Origin: Osedax fenrisi
Lineage: Eukaryota; Annelida; Polychaeta; Sabellida; Siboglinidae
DNA length: 64,000 bases
Direction: 5' to 3'
Assembly (NCBI GenBank): GCA_964019155.1
Contig: OZ025243.1
Span: 29,556,871-29,620,870 of the forward strand
Within the stretch, counting starts at the first letter, position 1; each line of letters begins with the position of its first letter. Below the pieces are notes generated by a model, which saw only the letters and a list, made by a program, of their open reading frames with translations, was not told the origin of the DNA and searched no databases. A program made the translations under genes and the position numbers. Shown piece after piece: positions 12,375 to 24,261 of the stretch.

Positions 12375-12857
12375 AGTGATGTAAATGATGATGCCGAGCT
12401 TTTGATGCTGAGACGAGACTTTGGTTTATGATGCCGATCCGAGACTTACATTTTCGAGCAAAAAAACGAGCCCGAGCCGAGACTCTAGCCAAACGAGCCC
12501 GATCCGAGATGAGACTTTTACAGAACATTAACGATCCGAAATGATGCTTTTTTTGAAATTACATTTTAATACTAATTTTTATATATTTCAAATTTACATC
12601 AATTTCAAAAAAATAATCTGCGCCAACTTCGCGATTCAGTGAATAATAATATAAATGTCATTTAGTGATGTAAATAATACCGATCCTTTTGATGCCGAGC
12701 CGAGACTTTTGTTTATTGACTTTCATTTTCGGAAAAAAAACGAGCCCGAGCCGAGCCGAGACTCTAACAAAACAAGCCCGAGCCGAGTTGATACGTTAGG
12801 TAACAGAGACTGAGACTGCGTCATGCTTTATATTAGATGGGCATCATTTACATCACT
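12375..12857 (+). mobile_element. AGTGATGTAAATG-ended element with 10-bp TSD
   Basis: Termini are AGTGATGTAAATGATG and its inverse CATCATTTACATCACT. The decamer AGTATATACT is present immediately outside both ends (12365-12374 and 12858-12867). Because this decamer is palindromic, it could alternatively be an extension of the TIR. Inside the left end are repeats of CGAGCCCGAGCCGAG; inside the right end is GAGACTG-type sequence. There is no ORF. A second left terminus lies inside at 12664, so the copy may be partly duplicated. Related copies: 15726-15903, 28665-28808 (minus) and 51356-52672. The 10-bp duplication is within the Mutator (MULE) range; assignment is inference. Confidence 0.7.
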
Positions 12858-12867
12858 AGTATATACT

Positions 12868-13224
12868 ATAAATTATTGACCTGCATGTACTGCAGGTATA
12901 GGTTACTGTACTACATTACTGTCGATGACATATTATTGTCAATCTTATAGCAATAGCATACTATATATGGTCATATGTCATAAGTCATATGACTGTGTAC
13001 AGCGGGTGACAGTGAATGTATATGGGCCATAGTTCACTCGCAGTCATTCGAGAGTTCCCTATACTACACTATAGTGAAGGTATTCTAGCGATCGCAATGT
13101 CAAGGTTATCGTCAGTTGACCTTGAAACGTGTAGTTACACGTGACCATGTACCGTAGGTGTAACTCGTGTGTATAACACTAATGATTACTACTTCTAGTT
13201 CAACCTGTAAGTCATTAAATAATG
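12868..13224. other. Spacer
   Basis: No gene recognised. Contains the short palindrome ACCTGCATGTACTGCAGGT near 12880 and one CACGTGACC near 13138. Confidence 0.45.
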
Positions 13225-13367
13225 TGTTTAAAATTGTTTTTTAATTGTTTTTATTTTCGTTGAGTCCTTATATAATGTATTTCTATCCAGGGACCATCTC
13301 CTCCTATAGATGAAGTTTTAACTTATAACCATATGGCTCTAAAATCCCTTCGAAGTCGATTTCGGAA
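13225..13367 (-). mobile_element. SINE body fragment
   Basis: Read on the minus strand this matches the SINE at 6069-6373 from the CTTCGAAGGGA motif through GGTTATAAGT and CTTCATCTA to the A-rich tail with AACAATT at about 13225-13245. The tRNA-like head is missing. Confidence 0.65.
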
Positions 13368-14323
13368 CCTTATGTACACGCCTGCACCAAATATGAATAA
13401 TAACACTCATCCATACACTATTGACCTTAGTATGATATTTTTTTTTTTACTATAATAAATATAAATTTAAATACAAATATTCCAATTATTATCTCAATGG
13501 CTTCATAGTAACAACTATCTGTTGCATTTGTGTGGCACAGGAATATAATAATCTATACACATAAGTGTAGTATTCGAGAAATATTCTTTTATATATATAT
13601 TTATATATGTATATATGTATATATGAATTTAATGTGTTCTATTTATATACTCATGTATGTATTTACGTATATATATATAGTGCTTAATACAATGTGACAT
13701 TCTAGTGTCTACATAAATACAATAAGGCTCATATTACATCACATTTATCCTAATATATTACGTCATGTGTAATAATAACTATTAGTAGTATGCTTATTAC
13801 ATAGCTATATTTAATATATATATATATATATATACATGTATATGCATATATATATATATTAAATATAAATATAATACACTAAAATATATATATATATTTT
13901 TTAAACATCCTTACATCGACTATTTTTACAAACGATTTATTATATAATGTCTAAATCTAATCATATAAAAATACATATTTATATATATATATATATATAT
14001 ATTATACTAGAGGGATATATCTCATAGTATACTATGCCATAGTATATATATACTATGGCATAAATTGATTAATATTTATGAAAACTTTGAAAAAAAATGT
14101 ATAACAAATTTTAATTTGGAATATATATATTCCAAATATACTTGAATTTACATAAAATTCCTGGAGTGATATATATCAAATAATATATCAATATGTGTAT
14201 ACAATATAAGTAATATATGTATTTTTAAATATATATACACATAATTATAAAGTTATAATACACATAATTATATAGTTATATTGTACAACAATAAAATATA
14301 GTATACTATATATACTATAGTCA
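13368..14323. other. AT-rich spacer
   Basis: Short TA tracts near 13815-13832 and 13980-14001 and small palindromes such as CTATGCCATAGTATATATACTATGGCATA, split by its own axis near 14045. No gene recognised. Confidence 0.45.
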
Positions 14324-14331
14324 GTGATGGG

Positions 14332-14709
14332 TACCGATCCTTTTTTCCTAGATCACCGATCCCGATCCCGATCCTCTATTTATTCTCTTATACGATCCTT
14401 TTCCCGATCCCGATCCTCAATTCGTTACTCGATCCTTTCCCGATCCCGATCCCGATCACGATATTATTTATATATTAAATTAATACGATTTTATTTCATA
14501 ATTCGAAACAATACATATGTATTATAAATTGTTAATAATTGTAAATAATATTTATTATTAATATATTCAATATATTATTGTACAATATAATATTGTATTA
14601 TATGTCAATAATAAGTCAATTGAATTAAATGAATATAGTAATGTATATGCATATTGAGTGTATAACATATATACTATATGATATATCACTATATAGTGAA
14701 TTAAATATA

Positions 14710-14759
<50 letters not shown>

Positions 14760-15165
14760 TTATTTATAAATGTATTGAATTGGATACAAATATCTAGGTT
14801 TGTACGACGTATATTGTAAGTTAAGTCAAAGTTGGTGGTTTACTTATATGATATCAATTGACTACATTCTATTATGGTAAAAATAACAATTATTATTTAA
14901 ATACTACGTAGTCTTGCAATACCTTGGAAAATATGACAAAATAATTATTAATACAATATCATACCAATGTAATAATACAATACTAAAATGTTGTTAATAT
15001 TCTTATAAATAAATATAATAATATTAGAGTATCGTATATGAAATGATGTGCATCAATCCTTTTTTTTAATCGGGATCAGGATCGCCGATCCCTATCCTTT
15101 TCCCGATCCCGATCCTTTGCCGATCCAGATCCGGATCGGATCGCCGATCAATGATCGCGATCCTG
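14332..15165. mobile_element. hAT-like non-autonomous element with CGATCC arrays
   Basis: The left end CAGTGATGGGTACCGATCC and right end (reverse complement starting CAGGATCGCGATC) both begin with CAG, as many hAT elements do. The flanks ACTATAGT (14324-14331) and CCTATAGT (15166-15173) match at 7 of 8 bases, the hAT duplication length. Arrays of CCGATCCCGATCC occupy about 14345-14465 and 15060-15165, in the same orientation on both sides rather than inverted. The core is AT-rich with TA tract 14717-14758. No transposase. The ORF at 14324-14527 is the translation of the left array. Confidence 0.5.
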
Positions 15166-15173
15166 CCTATAGT

Positions 15174-15725
15174 ACATTATTATATTATACTAATAGTATA
15201 ATACTATATATAGTATAACATAATGACTTACTATAACGAACATAATATTACGTTACACAAATATGTATATATATATAATATGTGGACATGATGATATTCG
15301 ATTATAGCCCCAATCCCAAGCGAATACGCAACAGGCCGATGACGTAACGCTAATTGATTAATCTGCGCGGTCGATTACGTCATTAGGGAGAGGGCCGGTA
15401 TAATCAGGGGGGTGGTAACCACGCGTGCGTGAGGGTAACACCGAACTGGGCAGTGTGTACTGGTCAAAGCGGCGTCGTGGCAGTGGTAAGTGGTAGTAGA
15501 CAGTAGTGAAGTGTGGTAGTGGTCAGTGGTGTTGGTCAGTAGGGTATCGCGGTACTGGACAATAGGTTAGTTAGGCACTATCGTATACGTTATAGTAACG
15601 TATTACCACTAAAGTGGACTGGGGGCAACACCATGCTGGTCAATACTATACTGGTGAGTGGTGGCAATGCCGTAGTGGTCAATAGTAGTGAACGGTGATG
15701 CAATACATGCGTAGACGTATACATT
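15174..15725. other. CpG-richer spacer with GTGG/GGTCAGT repeats
   Basis: Bases 15300-15420 contain GATTACGTCATT and related CRE-half-site sequence. From 15440 to 15725 the plus strand is full of degenerate TGGTCAGTAGTGG units, which continue beyond the next element to 16258. No gene recognised. Confidence 0.45.
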
Positions 15726-15903
15726 AGTGGTGTAAATGATGCCGAGATTTTTAATCCCGAGCCGAGAATTTTGATTATTGATTCCGAGCCGAGACTTTCA
15801 TTTTCGGAGACAAAAAACGAGCCTGAGCCGAGTTTATACTTTAGGTAACTGAGACTGAGAATGCATCGATGCTTTAGATGTTAATGGCATCATTTACATC
15901 ACT
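15726..15903 (+). mobile_element. Short AGTG(G/A)TGTAAATGATGCC element
   Basis: The left end AGTGGTGTAAATGATGCC and right end GGCATCATTTACATCACT are inverted. The inside repeats the order seen in other copies: CGAGCCGAGA units on the left, then TTTAGGTAACTGAGACTGAG and ATGCATCGATGC on the right. No matching 10-bp duplication is left (CGTATACATT versus AGTCAATATA). Confidence 0.65.
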
Positions 15904-16258
15904 AGTCAATATAGACTATAGGGTCAGTATATTAGTGCAATGTAAATAGGGTCCTAGGGCGATAGCATAGTGGTCAATGGTAGTGGTCATTGAGGTAATA
16001 CTATATATGGTATATTTCCACTATAGTAGATGGTGGGGTAAACCCTAGTGGTCAATGATAGTGTTCAGTTGGGTATTATAATACTTATGGCGTCAGTGAG
16101 GGCTTTATGGTATTGGGCAGTAGTAGAAATACCTTATATAGTAGTGGTCAGTGTATGCAATAGTATAATGGTCAGTAGTTACAATAGTGGTCAGTGTAGC
16201 AGTGGTCAGTGTATGCAACAGTATAATGGTCAGTGGTTACAGTAGTGGTCAGTGTAGT
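15904..16258. repeat. Degenerate GGTCAGT repeats with a 58-bp dimer
   Basis: AGTGGTCAGTGTATGCAA starts at 16143 and again at 16201, giving two nearly identical 58-bp units to 16258. Upstream sequence is the same motif in degenerate form. The ORF 16048-16245 is its translation. Confidence 0.7.
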
Positions 16259-16401
16259 AGTGTGACTTATTAGGCACGTGTTCACATCAATTTCCGGTTA
16301 TCGGTATATGCAATATGTTCGTATTGACATTATGCCCTTGATATTAGCTAATATATGTAAATAAATCAATGCACATGTATGCATATATATATATAAGTGA
16401 A

Positions 16402-16484
16402 CTGCCTGTGTGGCTCAGTTAGCTAAAGCGTCAGACACACAAGCAGTAGGATGATGGTTTAAGTCCCCTCCGGACCATTAAATA
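16402..16484 (+). mobile_element. SINE head fragment (tRNA-like)
   Basis: On the plus strand this is the same tRNA-like head as at 6373: TGTGGCTCAGTTAGCTAAAG, GCGTCAGACACACAAGCAG, then a decayed B box GGTTTAAGTCC and CCGGACCATT. Only a little of the body follows. Not a functional tRNA: B box altered, stems unpaired. Confidence 0.65.
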
Positions 16485-16689
16485 TGTCTTGAAATAATAG
16501 GTATAAGGGTGCCTTTTTTGTAACATACCAACGTACCATCGTATATATACTATCTAAGTATACTATCATGGTATATAATACCATGGTATACCATCTTAAT
16601 TGATATGTATAAGCATACAGATTGGATGTTAGAACGTTGGTACGTTTTATCGTATACATATCAACATCCAACGTACGTGTAAGACTTTG
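16485..16689. other. Spacer with ACGTTGGTACG inverted motif
   Basis: CCAACGTACCAT near 16529 and ACGTTGGTACGTT near 16633 are inverted relative to each other across an ACCATGGTAT-rich centre. It could be a small hairpin element; ends not defined. Confidence 0.3.
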
Positions 16690-17200
16690 TAAGACTCCAG
16701 TTGAGCTAGTATTCTTGTAGAGTATCATAATTGTATAGACTATTTCTTCTCGTATATATACTTTAAAAGTATTTCTTTCATCTTTTTGCGATGTCAAAGC
16801 TTTTGAAAAGTCAATGAAGAGAAGAGTTATTGGCAGTTTTTTAGATTTTACTCCTTCTAATATTCGTCTAATAGTCAGAAAGTGTCTCGTTGTAGATCTA
16901 TTTATTTCGGAAGCTATTTTAATTTTATATTATGATTGGATCAATGTCTAGTCTAATCATGTTTAATCCTGCGTTAAACATCAGGTTATATATATTTGCG
17001 GCGATTGCTGTTAGAGTAATCGTATCCTATGTAGTATTTTTGTGATGGAAAGGTCTCCTTTTATAGGAAAAGGAAGTATACATCCATATGTCAAACTTAC
17101 TATAGGTTCCTGGAAATAAACACGGTTACAGGATTCTAATAATAATTCTTTGAAATCAGCTATTTTATAAACTTTCTCCGGTATTTCGTCAAACCTACGT
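16690..17200 (-). pseudogene. LINE RT fragment, same family as 6410-7196
   Basis: Minus-strand pieces in order: an RT-proximal segment near 17195-17030, then RSTTRHFLTIRR (near 16900) and LFIDFSKAFD (near 16820), which carries the first RT catalytic aspartate, then IMILYKNT (near 16720). Several stops break the frame between pieces. The fragment lies upstream in RT relative to the 6410 copy and complements it. 5' and 3' truncated. Confidence 0.7.
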
Positions 17201-17209
17201 ATACGTATA

Positions 17210-17266
<57 letters not shown>

Positions 17267-17390
17267 TAGGCCTATAACATATAGCCTATAAGCTATAGTA
17301 TACATATACGTATGACTATAGGTTAGTATACTGATTTTCCATATGATATATTATTTGTAGCTTTCGTCAGTTCTTCTTTCGTGAAAATAC

Positions 17391-17443
<53 letters not shown>

Positions 17444-17770
17444 AGTATTCTATAGAATACTTATTAATTGTTAATATAACATATTATTGTATACATCACG
17501 AATACACAGATGTGTATAAACAACTTTGAACATATGTTACCGCGAACACGGGCGTATTTCAATAACCACGGCGTTAGGCACCACCACCACGTGATATCCC
17601 CTCTTCCATGCCCCATGTCCTTAACTTCGATATCATGACGTCATCACTACATCACGTGATTACCTCGTTACGTCACGCATTACATCACTTATAACAAGTC
17701 GTATGTATGATTTCATGTTCTATAATATCATTATTTATGATGAATTTATTAATTATAAATTATATAGCTC

Positions 17771-17817
<47 letters not shown>

Positions 17818-18840
17818 TTATTTGATGCAATGTAAAATGTTATATATATATAAATAAAGAAATAATCAATAAACAAAGAACATACTATTTTTTATTATGT
17901 AGACAATATATTTTAGTCAGAGTATACACAAAAAGTATACAGTATATATGAATTTAAAAATAAGATATTTTATTTATTGATATTTTAAAATATATATATA
18001 TATAGTTAAAACTAAACTATAACTAAACTATATATATGTATAATAAAGTTAATTATAAAAATAATGATAAATTATAGTTTATAATATTTATGAATAACAT
18101 TACTAAAATTGTATTTAAATGATACATTATTTACATGGTTGTTCGTCAGTTCTTTGAGATGAGTATTACATAATTTAGCAGCAAGAATGTGAAGGTTTTC
18201 TTCCCTTAGTTAGGTTAAGGTTATCTTCCCTTATTTATAGTGGTTATAATCACATATCTGCAGATGTTTGATGGTCGTCGAACTAAGATGTTTATACATT
18301 GATTTATACAATTTATAAATTGATAATTTAACTATTTTTAAAATATATTTACTATAGGTGGTATATCTAAATATTATATTTTTCAAAACAATTTAAATTA
18401 TATTAACTATAGTATTTAACATTTTGTATAAAGCAAATGAAGATATCTGTTTAATAGTGGTCATGACCTGCAGTTTAAAATTGAAACAAAAGAATTATCC
18501 TAAGGTTTAAAAATTCATAAGACTATAGTCTATATTAATATATTAAAGATAAATGCATATATGCAGAGTTATAACTCTATCAAGTTATAAAGTAGTAGAT
18601 ACACCTTAGTATATAGAACAACACTACGTAAACGAAAGATAATATTAATGGTTACATATTTATGTTGGTATTGTGGAGGGTATATATTTTATAATTGTTA
18701 ATTTATATAACTGATAATTATACAATTTACATAATTTTGTGTGTGATAAGTTATCACTGATAACTTAGAAATTAAAGCTAACTTAGTATCACCAAATTAT
18801 TAATATTATTAGTAGGAATAATAATAATAATAGAATATAT
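17201..18840. other. AT-rich spacer with TA tracts and two E-boxes
   Basis: TA tracts at about 17213-17263, 17394-17431 and 17776-17811. A CpG-richer patch at 17530-17700 holds CACGTGAT cores near 17588 and 17653 and GATGACGTCATCAC-like sequence near 17635. A minus-strand stretch near 18120-18210 faintly resembles a LINE C-terminus but is too short to call. No gene. Confidence 0.45.
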
Positions 18841-18848
18841 ACACATAC

Positions 18849-18888
<40 letters not shown>

Positions 18889-19411
18889 TGTTCGTATTTG
18901 TTTATATTTGTTTATAAACGTATACACTGGCGATCTTTATAGCCTATGGGCTATATATAGCCTATAAGTTCCAAAGAGTGGAACACGATTCACCTCCCCC
19001 ACCCCTCGAATATGATATCACACGGTCACGAGGTACTCTGTTCGATAGTGGCCTTAGTATTTCCCTAGTGGTCAAACTAGCGGCTGTCGTGGGCAGGCGT
19101 CAGTTGTTTTACCTCTATCAACTAGTAACGGCATATCTAGGTGAACGCATATACGTATACGTGAGTGTATGTACATACAATCATGCGCATACAATTTACA
19201 TATATATATATATATATATACACAATTCATTATTTGTATATGTAGGAGATATTATATTAATATTTAATAATTCCGTACGTTCATTTTTGAATTGAAAATA
19301 TACAACTTTTGAATACATTACTATATATATATATATGATGATGATGATGATGATTTATTATACACAAATATAATAGCGAGCGCTATTTTAGAATGTTTTT
19401 CAAGTATTATA

Positions 19412-19459
<48 letters not shown>

Positions 19460-19583
19460 CAATAATAATAAATAGTGCGTGAGTATAATAGTATAACGAA
19501 AAATAAAAATAGAAAGGAGAAGCATATATATACAGAATATTCTTTCGAATAAAAGAATAAAATAAAAACTAAAATAAAATGTA
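18841..19583. other. Spacer with TA tracts and a probable LINE 3' tail
   Basis: TA tracts at about 18857-18884, 19199-19220 and 19423-19458. Read on the minus strand, 19400-19335 gives TTTGTGTATAATAAAT followed by (ATC)n, like the 3' tail of a LINE; a similar tail occurs at 21480-21435. ORF 18978-19295 has no family motif. Confidence 0.4.
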
Positions 19584-20230
19584 GAGGAAAGTAACCGAAT
19601 ACGGACACTCTCGGTATCTCAGAAACCATAAATCCTACAAAAAAATGTTAAATTAATAAAATATTCATAAATATAAAATTAGTCTAAAAAATATTTTTAT
19701 TTTTAAATTATTCAAAATATTGCTAATATATCCAAAAAACTGATTTTTTTATTACGTTTTTAAATTTATGAAAAAAAAATCTACTTAAAACCTTCTCAAC
19801 AATATACAAATGTATCGATATAAAATATAACACTATATTATTAAAATATAAAGCATTCTAAAATTATATATATAATTTCTATATTTGTTATCAAATAACC
19901 ATTAAGTTATAAGCATATATCTAGAGGTCATATAATTCCCTAATACGGACACTCTAGATGTCTTAATACGGACACCCTATAACCAATCATCGCGAAGCGT
20001 ATGAACTATTCTGATATTCATAAAATTCACATGAGTTATAATATTAATACCACCAATAAAGATAAATCTAAAATTTGTATTATTTAGATACTTAAATTGT
20101 ATTATTAATTAAAAAATAATAAAAATAAATAAATTATTAACTAATTAAATTAGAATAATTTGTTCATAAAATTAATTATAAATAATGTAATTATAATTTG
20201 TATGATAGATTCATCAATAATATATATATA
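19584..20230. mobile_element. Relic of a GGAAAGTAAC...ATACGGACAC element
   Basis: After TA (19582-19583) the sequence GAGGAAAGTAACCGAATACG matches the inverted right terminus of the copy ending at 51075 at most positions. Inside, ATACGGACAC recurs near 19596, 19930 and 19968. The segment 20165-20225 (GTAATTATAATTTGTATG ... TTCATCAATA) matches 50752-50808. The right end was not found. Confidence 0.45.
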
Positions 20231-20795
20231 TTTTTGTAAAGAACATTATGTATTATTTTAGTAAGTCGTGTTTTAATGTATAAGTCAATTGGTAAACTTT
20301 TTAGAGAAGACATTAACGATGAAATAGGGCATCTATCGAAATTCCGTTTATTAAAAATAAGTTGAGTTGTAGATTTTATAATTCAGTCTATAGACTATAG
20401 TTGTATTTTAATTCAGTTAATAAGTAAAGTTGATCAGAAGTCAAGTTTGGAAAAAATTAAAATTAACATCACTAATAGGTAGACTGTTTTAGATTGTAGA
20501 GATTTGCATAGTTTACATATATGTAACATATATCCTACTATAGTAGAATGAGGTACCTACATATATGTAGTCGTTGGTTTAGCTATTAATGTAGTATATG
20601 TATGAATGCTTCTCTGTAGTATGTATATAAGTATACATATATTAAAGTATATTACTTTTAGATAAATAATCTATATATATATATGTCACATAAACGTCGA
20701 TATAATATGTGAACATGTAATTTACATGCACATATTATATTAGGTATCGTATATTAAGTAGACAATGTCTACTAAACATGTATGATCATGTATAC

Positions 20796-20858
<63 letters not shown>

Positions 20859-21431
20859 TGGGTATGGGTATGGGTATAGCCTTGTTACATCGATGCGTGT
20901 ATACTTAATGTATGCATTATTAATAATACAATATTTGTGAATTATTAATGAGATATTGTCTGCGACGATGTCGGTGACTGTGATACTCCTATCGGAAAGT
21001 CGCCGATGTCACGTGACGTTCTGATGTCATTAAACACACGCGTTACGTCATTAAACAAATTAATCTAAACTACACACGCCCCTTTGTAATTTACATAATC
21101 GAATTATACGGCGGCCATGGATTCTGCGCCTCCTACGATGATTGATTTATTAGCGTTAAGCCACGCCTACTATATATTACGCCCCCCGGTTAAAACACGC
21201 CTTTTATGTATACGATAACAAATATAGATAATATCGATATTAATTTAGAATCATCTATAAATAATTTTAAATCTATAATAATTAATGTTATTGTTAGCCG
21301 GATTGTTAATGTTTGTAAAAACATAAACAAACACTATTTATATATTTGCAAATAAATTCAGATTCAATTATTTAAAATTTAGTTTTATATATGTTGTATA
21401 ATGTTAAAAATGATATTGAAGAATAATAATA
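20231..21431. other. Spacer with TA tract and CpG-rich patch
   Basis: (TA)n at about 20795-20854, followed by (TATGGG)n-like sequence. At 20960-21200 CpG is frequent, with GTCACGTGACG near 21007, TTACGTCATT near 21044 and a GCGGCCATGG start context at 21111. The ORF from that ATG has only 33 codons. No recognised gene. Confidence 0.4.
20795..20854. repeat. (TA)n microsatellite
   Basis: About 56 bp of uninterrupted alternating TA, followed by GTTATGGGTATGGGTATGGG. Confidence 0.9.
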
Positions 21432-21955
21432 AAATTGTAGTAGTAGTAAGTAGTAGTAATAGTATTTATTTATACACAAAGATTAATATAAAATTCTACA
21501 ATGTGTTTTACTATTTGTCGAACAGTTTACAGGTGTGGGTTCCCGGATGATTTAACGATCATCCGTAAAAATAATATAATAAAATAACATTCTTAAATAT
21601 AATAATATAATAATAATAAAATAACACGATTACATTTCAAAGAGGGTTAGATAAGTGGTATTTTAGTGGGGAACGTTTAAATAGCTCCTTGAGTTTATAT
21701 TTGAAAGTGGCTATTGACATATCTTCTTTGCGTATGGATTGGGGAAGTTTATTCCAGAGAGTTGCACCTCTCCAGCTAAATCGTTTGTTACCGTACTTTC
21801 GTAGTCGTGTAGTCGGTATGTCAAGTCTATATGTTTGTCTCAGTTGTCTGTTAGTGGTTTGTTTGTGAAATAATGTACTAAATAGAATGTCAGAAGTTAA
21901 CAATATATATATATATATATAATCTTGCACGTTTACCTCGAGCAACTAAATTATC
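21432..21955 (-). pseudogene. LINE 3' end with RT C-terminus
   Basis: The minus-strand frame at 21945-21637 encodes a typical CR1/L2 C-terminal domain: RKYGNKRFSWRGATLWNKLP followed by ATFKYKLKELFK. A TA tract sits at its start (21901-21921). A 3' UTR follows, ending near 21470 in TGTGTATAAATAAATACT and a (TACTAC)n tail to about 21432. Everything upstream of the C-terminus is missing, a usual result of 5' truncation. Confidence 0.75.
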
Positions 21956-22140
21956 GAAACATTGATATTATGGTCATTGTATATACTATCTTATAATAAA
22001 AGATTATTTTAATATTAAATAATGTTGGTGTATATTTATTAGTATACTGTATATAGTATATGTATGTCATCGTGTATCAGACATTCCAATGAATATATGA
22101 CAGCATGTACAACAAAGCCTACATTACATTCGTATGCATT
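21956..22140. other. Short AT-rich spacer
   Basis: Nothing recognised. Confidence 0.4.
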
Positions 22141-22215
22141 ATTATTATTATCAGATTTAGATAATGCCAGGGTAATTATAGTAGCAATGTTGCTTATCGA
22201 GACAATTACCGCTAC
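22141..22215 (-). mobile_element. LINE 3'-terminal fragment
   Basis: On the minus strand: GGTAATTGTCTCGATAAGC, then ACCCTGGCATTATCTAAATC, TGATAATAATAATAA. The same text closes the LINE in the 23.6-28.4 kb element (24345-24262). Only about 75 bp of 3' end is present, with its (AAT)n tail. Confidence 0.55.
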
Positions 22216-23564
22216 AAACCTGCATTAAATTCTTATGTATGCCTATATATAGGCATACACACTTACGAGTATAATCCATGCACCGCACATGCGTATTCGC
22301 AGACATGCGTATGTGCATACCTATAGACGTATGCGTTTATGTGTGCATGTGTGATATAATACTAATATAAATAACTTTTTAATAATAATAACATTACCTT
22401 AAAAATAAAAGAAAAATAATCGAAAATATAAAATATAGGTACGAAATATAGATAAATATATACCTACTTGTGATATATTTTTTAATAATGTGGTTTACAA
22501 ATAACAGCATCAGAATATTTGGAAAATTCGCTAAAAATTATATTTTTAATTATATTATCATAAGAATTTATTACATTAATTTTTCACAGTTGCCTTTAGA
22601 ACTAAAAATTTATAAATATTACGATCTGTGTAATTATTATTAAAAATTGTGATAATATCTATTTTTAATCTACTAATTTAAAATGATTCTAATTTCAAAT
22701 AAATAAATCTCTCGATATGTGATATATAATTAATATTTGATGAATTGATCTCGTCATTAATATTCTTGTAATCTCGCCCTAAGTTTACAAACTTTTAAAA
22801 AATGTGACCAAATTATTAATATATATTAACATATAATACATATTCTAACATTGGTCTACAATAAATTGTATTCTCGTTTAACAATGAGTTAGATAATATT
22901 GTAGTAATGCATCTGTACGTTGTTTTGTATTAAAATATATTCATAAAACCCAAGGATAAAACTATTAATAAGGTATTCCTAAATCTTCACAACAATTATT
23001 TTATCTGTTTGAATATTATTATAAAATATTTAAATTTAGTAACCTTTCCTAAATCATCACTACGTATTTTAATAATAATATAATTAATTTCTATTTGTTG
23101 ACCCATACAGATGTATTTTAATACCACTTATAGCAGTTTCAAATGAATAAATATGAACATTTTAATATTTATGTAAGGTCATTAATATATAACAAAAATA
23201 AAATAATATCTAAAACCGATATTATATTGATATAATTATTAGTATGATTAATATTATAATATTTATTATTACTATTACAACTATTATTACTATCATTCTT
23301 ATTATACACTATCATTATTAGTATTCATATTAATATTAGTATTATAAGTATTATTATAATACATTCACTATCACTACTACTAGCACTATAGTAGTAGTGT
23401 TAATATTATCGTTGTTGTTATTGATAAAGTCACGTGCTAATCTACTCTATTACGTAACGAAGCGTGTGTATTACGTAATAGCCTGGTATTCATAACACTT
23501 GAAGTGGAACACATGAGTACGATGTCCAGTAATATTCGGACAGTGGCCGTATACGGCATATAGT
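22216..23564. other. AT-rich spacer
   Basis: No gene or element terminus recognised. ATTATT-type simple sequence at 23240-23420. One GTCACGTGC near 23428 in a small CpG-richer patch next to the following element. Confidence 0.45.
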
Positions 23565-23582
23565 ACACGGTACTAGTGCTGT

Positions 23583-23770
23583 AAATGAACTCGAACAGTT
23601 CGAAAAAGTTTCGAACAGTATCGAACTTTTGATACTTCGAACTTTGAAAAAGATTTCGGTTTCGAACTTTACAATTTTCGAACTTTTGAACTTCGAACTT
23701 CGAACTTTTAATTCAAGTATCGAACTTTAGTACTTCGAACTTTTTATGCAATTATCGAACTTGCGATCAT
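23583..23770. repeat. Left subterminal array of TCGAACTT units
   Basis: About a dozen occurrences of TTCGAAC or ATCGAACTT, often followed by TT, with irregular spacing of 8-25 bp. TTCGAA is itself palindromic, so the array can pair with itself and with the right-hand array. Confidence 0.8.
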
Positions 23771-24261
23771 ATGTTTGATAATATAATTAATTTTAATATG
23801 TAAAGTTAATTGATATTTAACAATAAATTATAAATGATTGTATGAATAAATCGTAGAATATATTTTAATTATTTTTAGTAAAAAAAATTTGTTATATCTT
23901 TGATTCCGTTAAATAAATATTAGGCTATATTATAATTATTCCTACCTGTCAAATATTGAAAAAGATTTAAATTGTATACTATATACCTTTTATACTTTTA
24001 TACTTTTTTATACAAGGATTCAATGTGAGTACTACCTTAACATATAATTTACAGTGGTACGTATATAATAAAAATATGAAAATATACACATTTAATCAAT
24101 ATAAATACGGATATATCGTATAAGAATAAATATTTAATGAGATCGAGTTTTATATAATGGTCCAAGATTGTTCCGGGTTTTAGTAGATTAATTTCGGGTA
24201 TTTGTGTACAATAAAAATAATATTTAAAATGTATATAACTATAATTTTTGTATATATATTA

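Noticed and set aside
15726..15903. 10-bp TSD for this copy
   Set aside because: Flanks CGTATACATT and AGTCAATATA do not match; the copy is called on its ends and inner repeats only.
18120..18210. Minus-strand resemblance to a LINE C-terminus
   Set aside because: About 30 residues only, no tail or second motif.
21117..21218. 33-codon ORF with a strong GCGGCCATGG start context
   Set aside because: Too short, no similarity, no supporting exon nearby; recorded only as a possible first exon.
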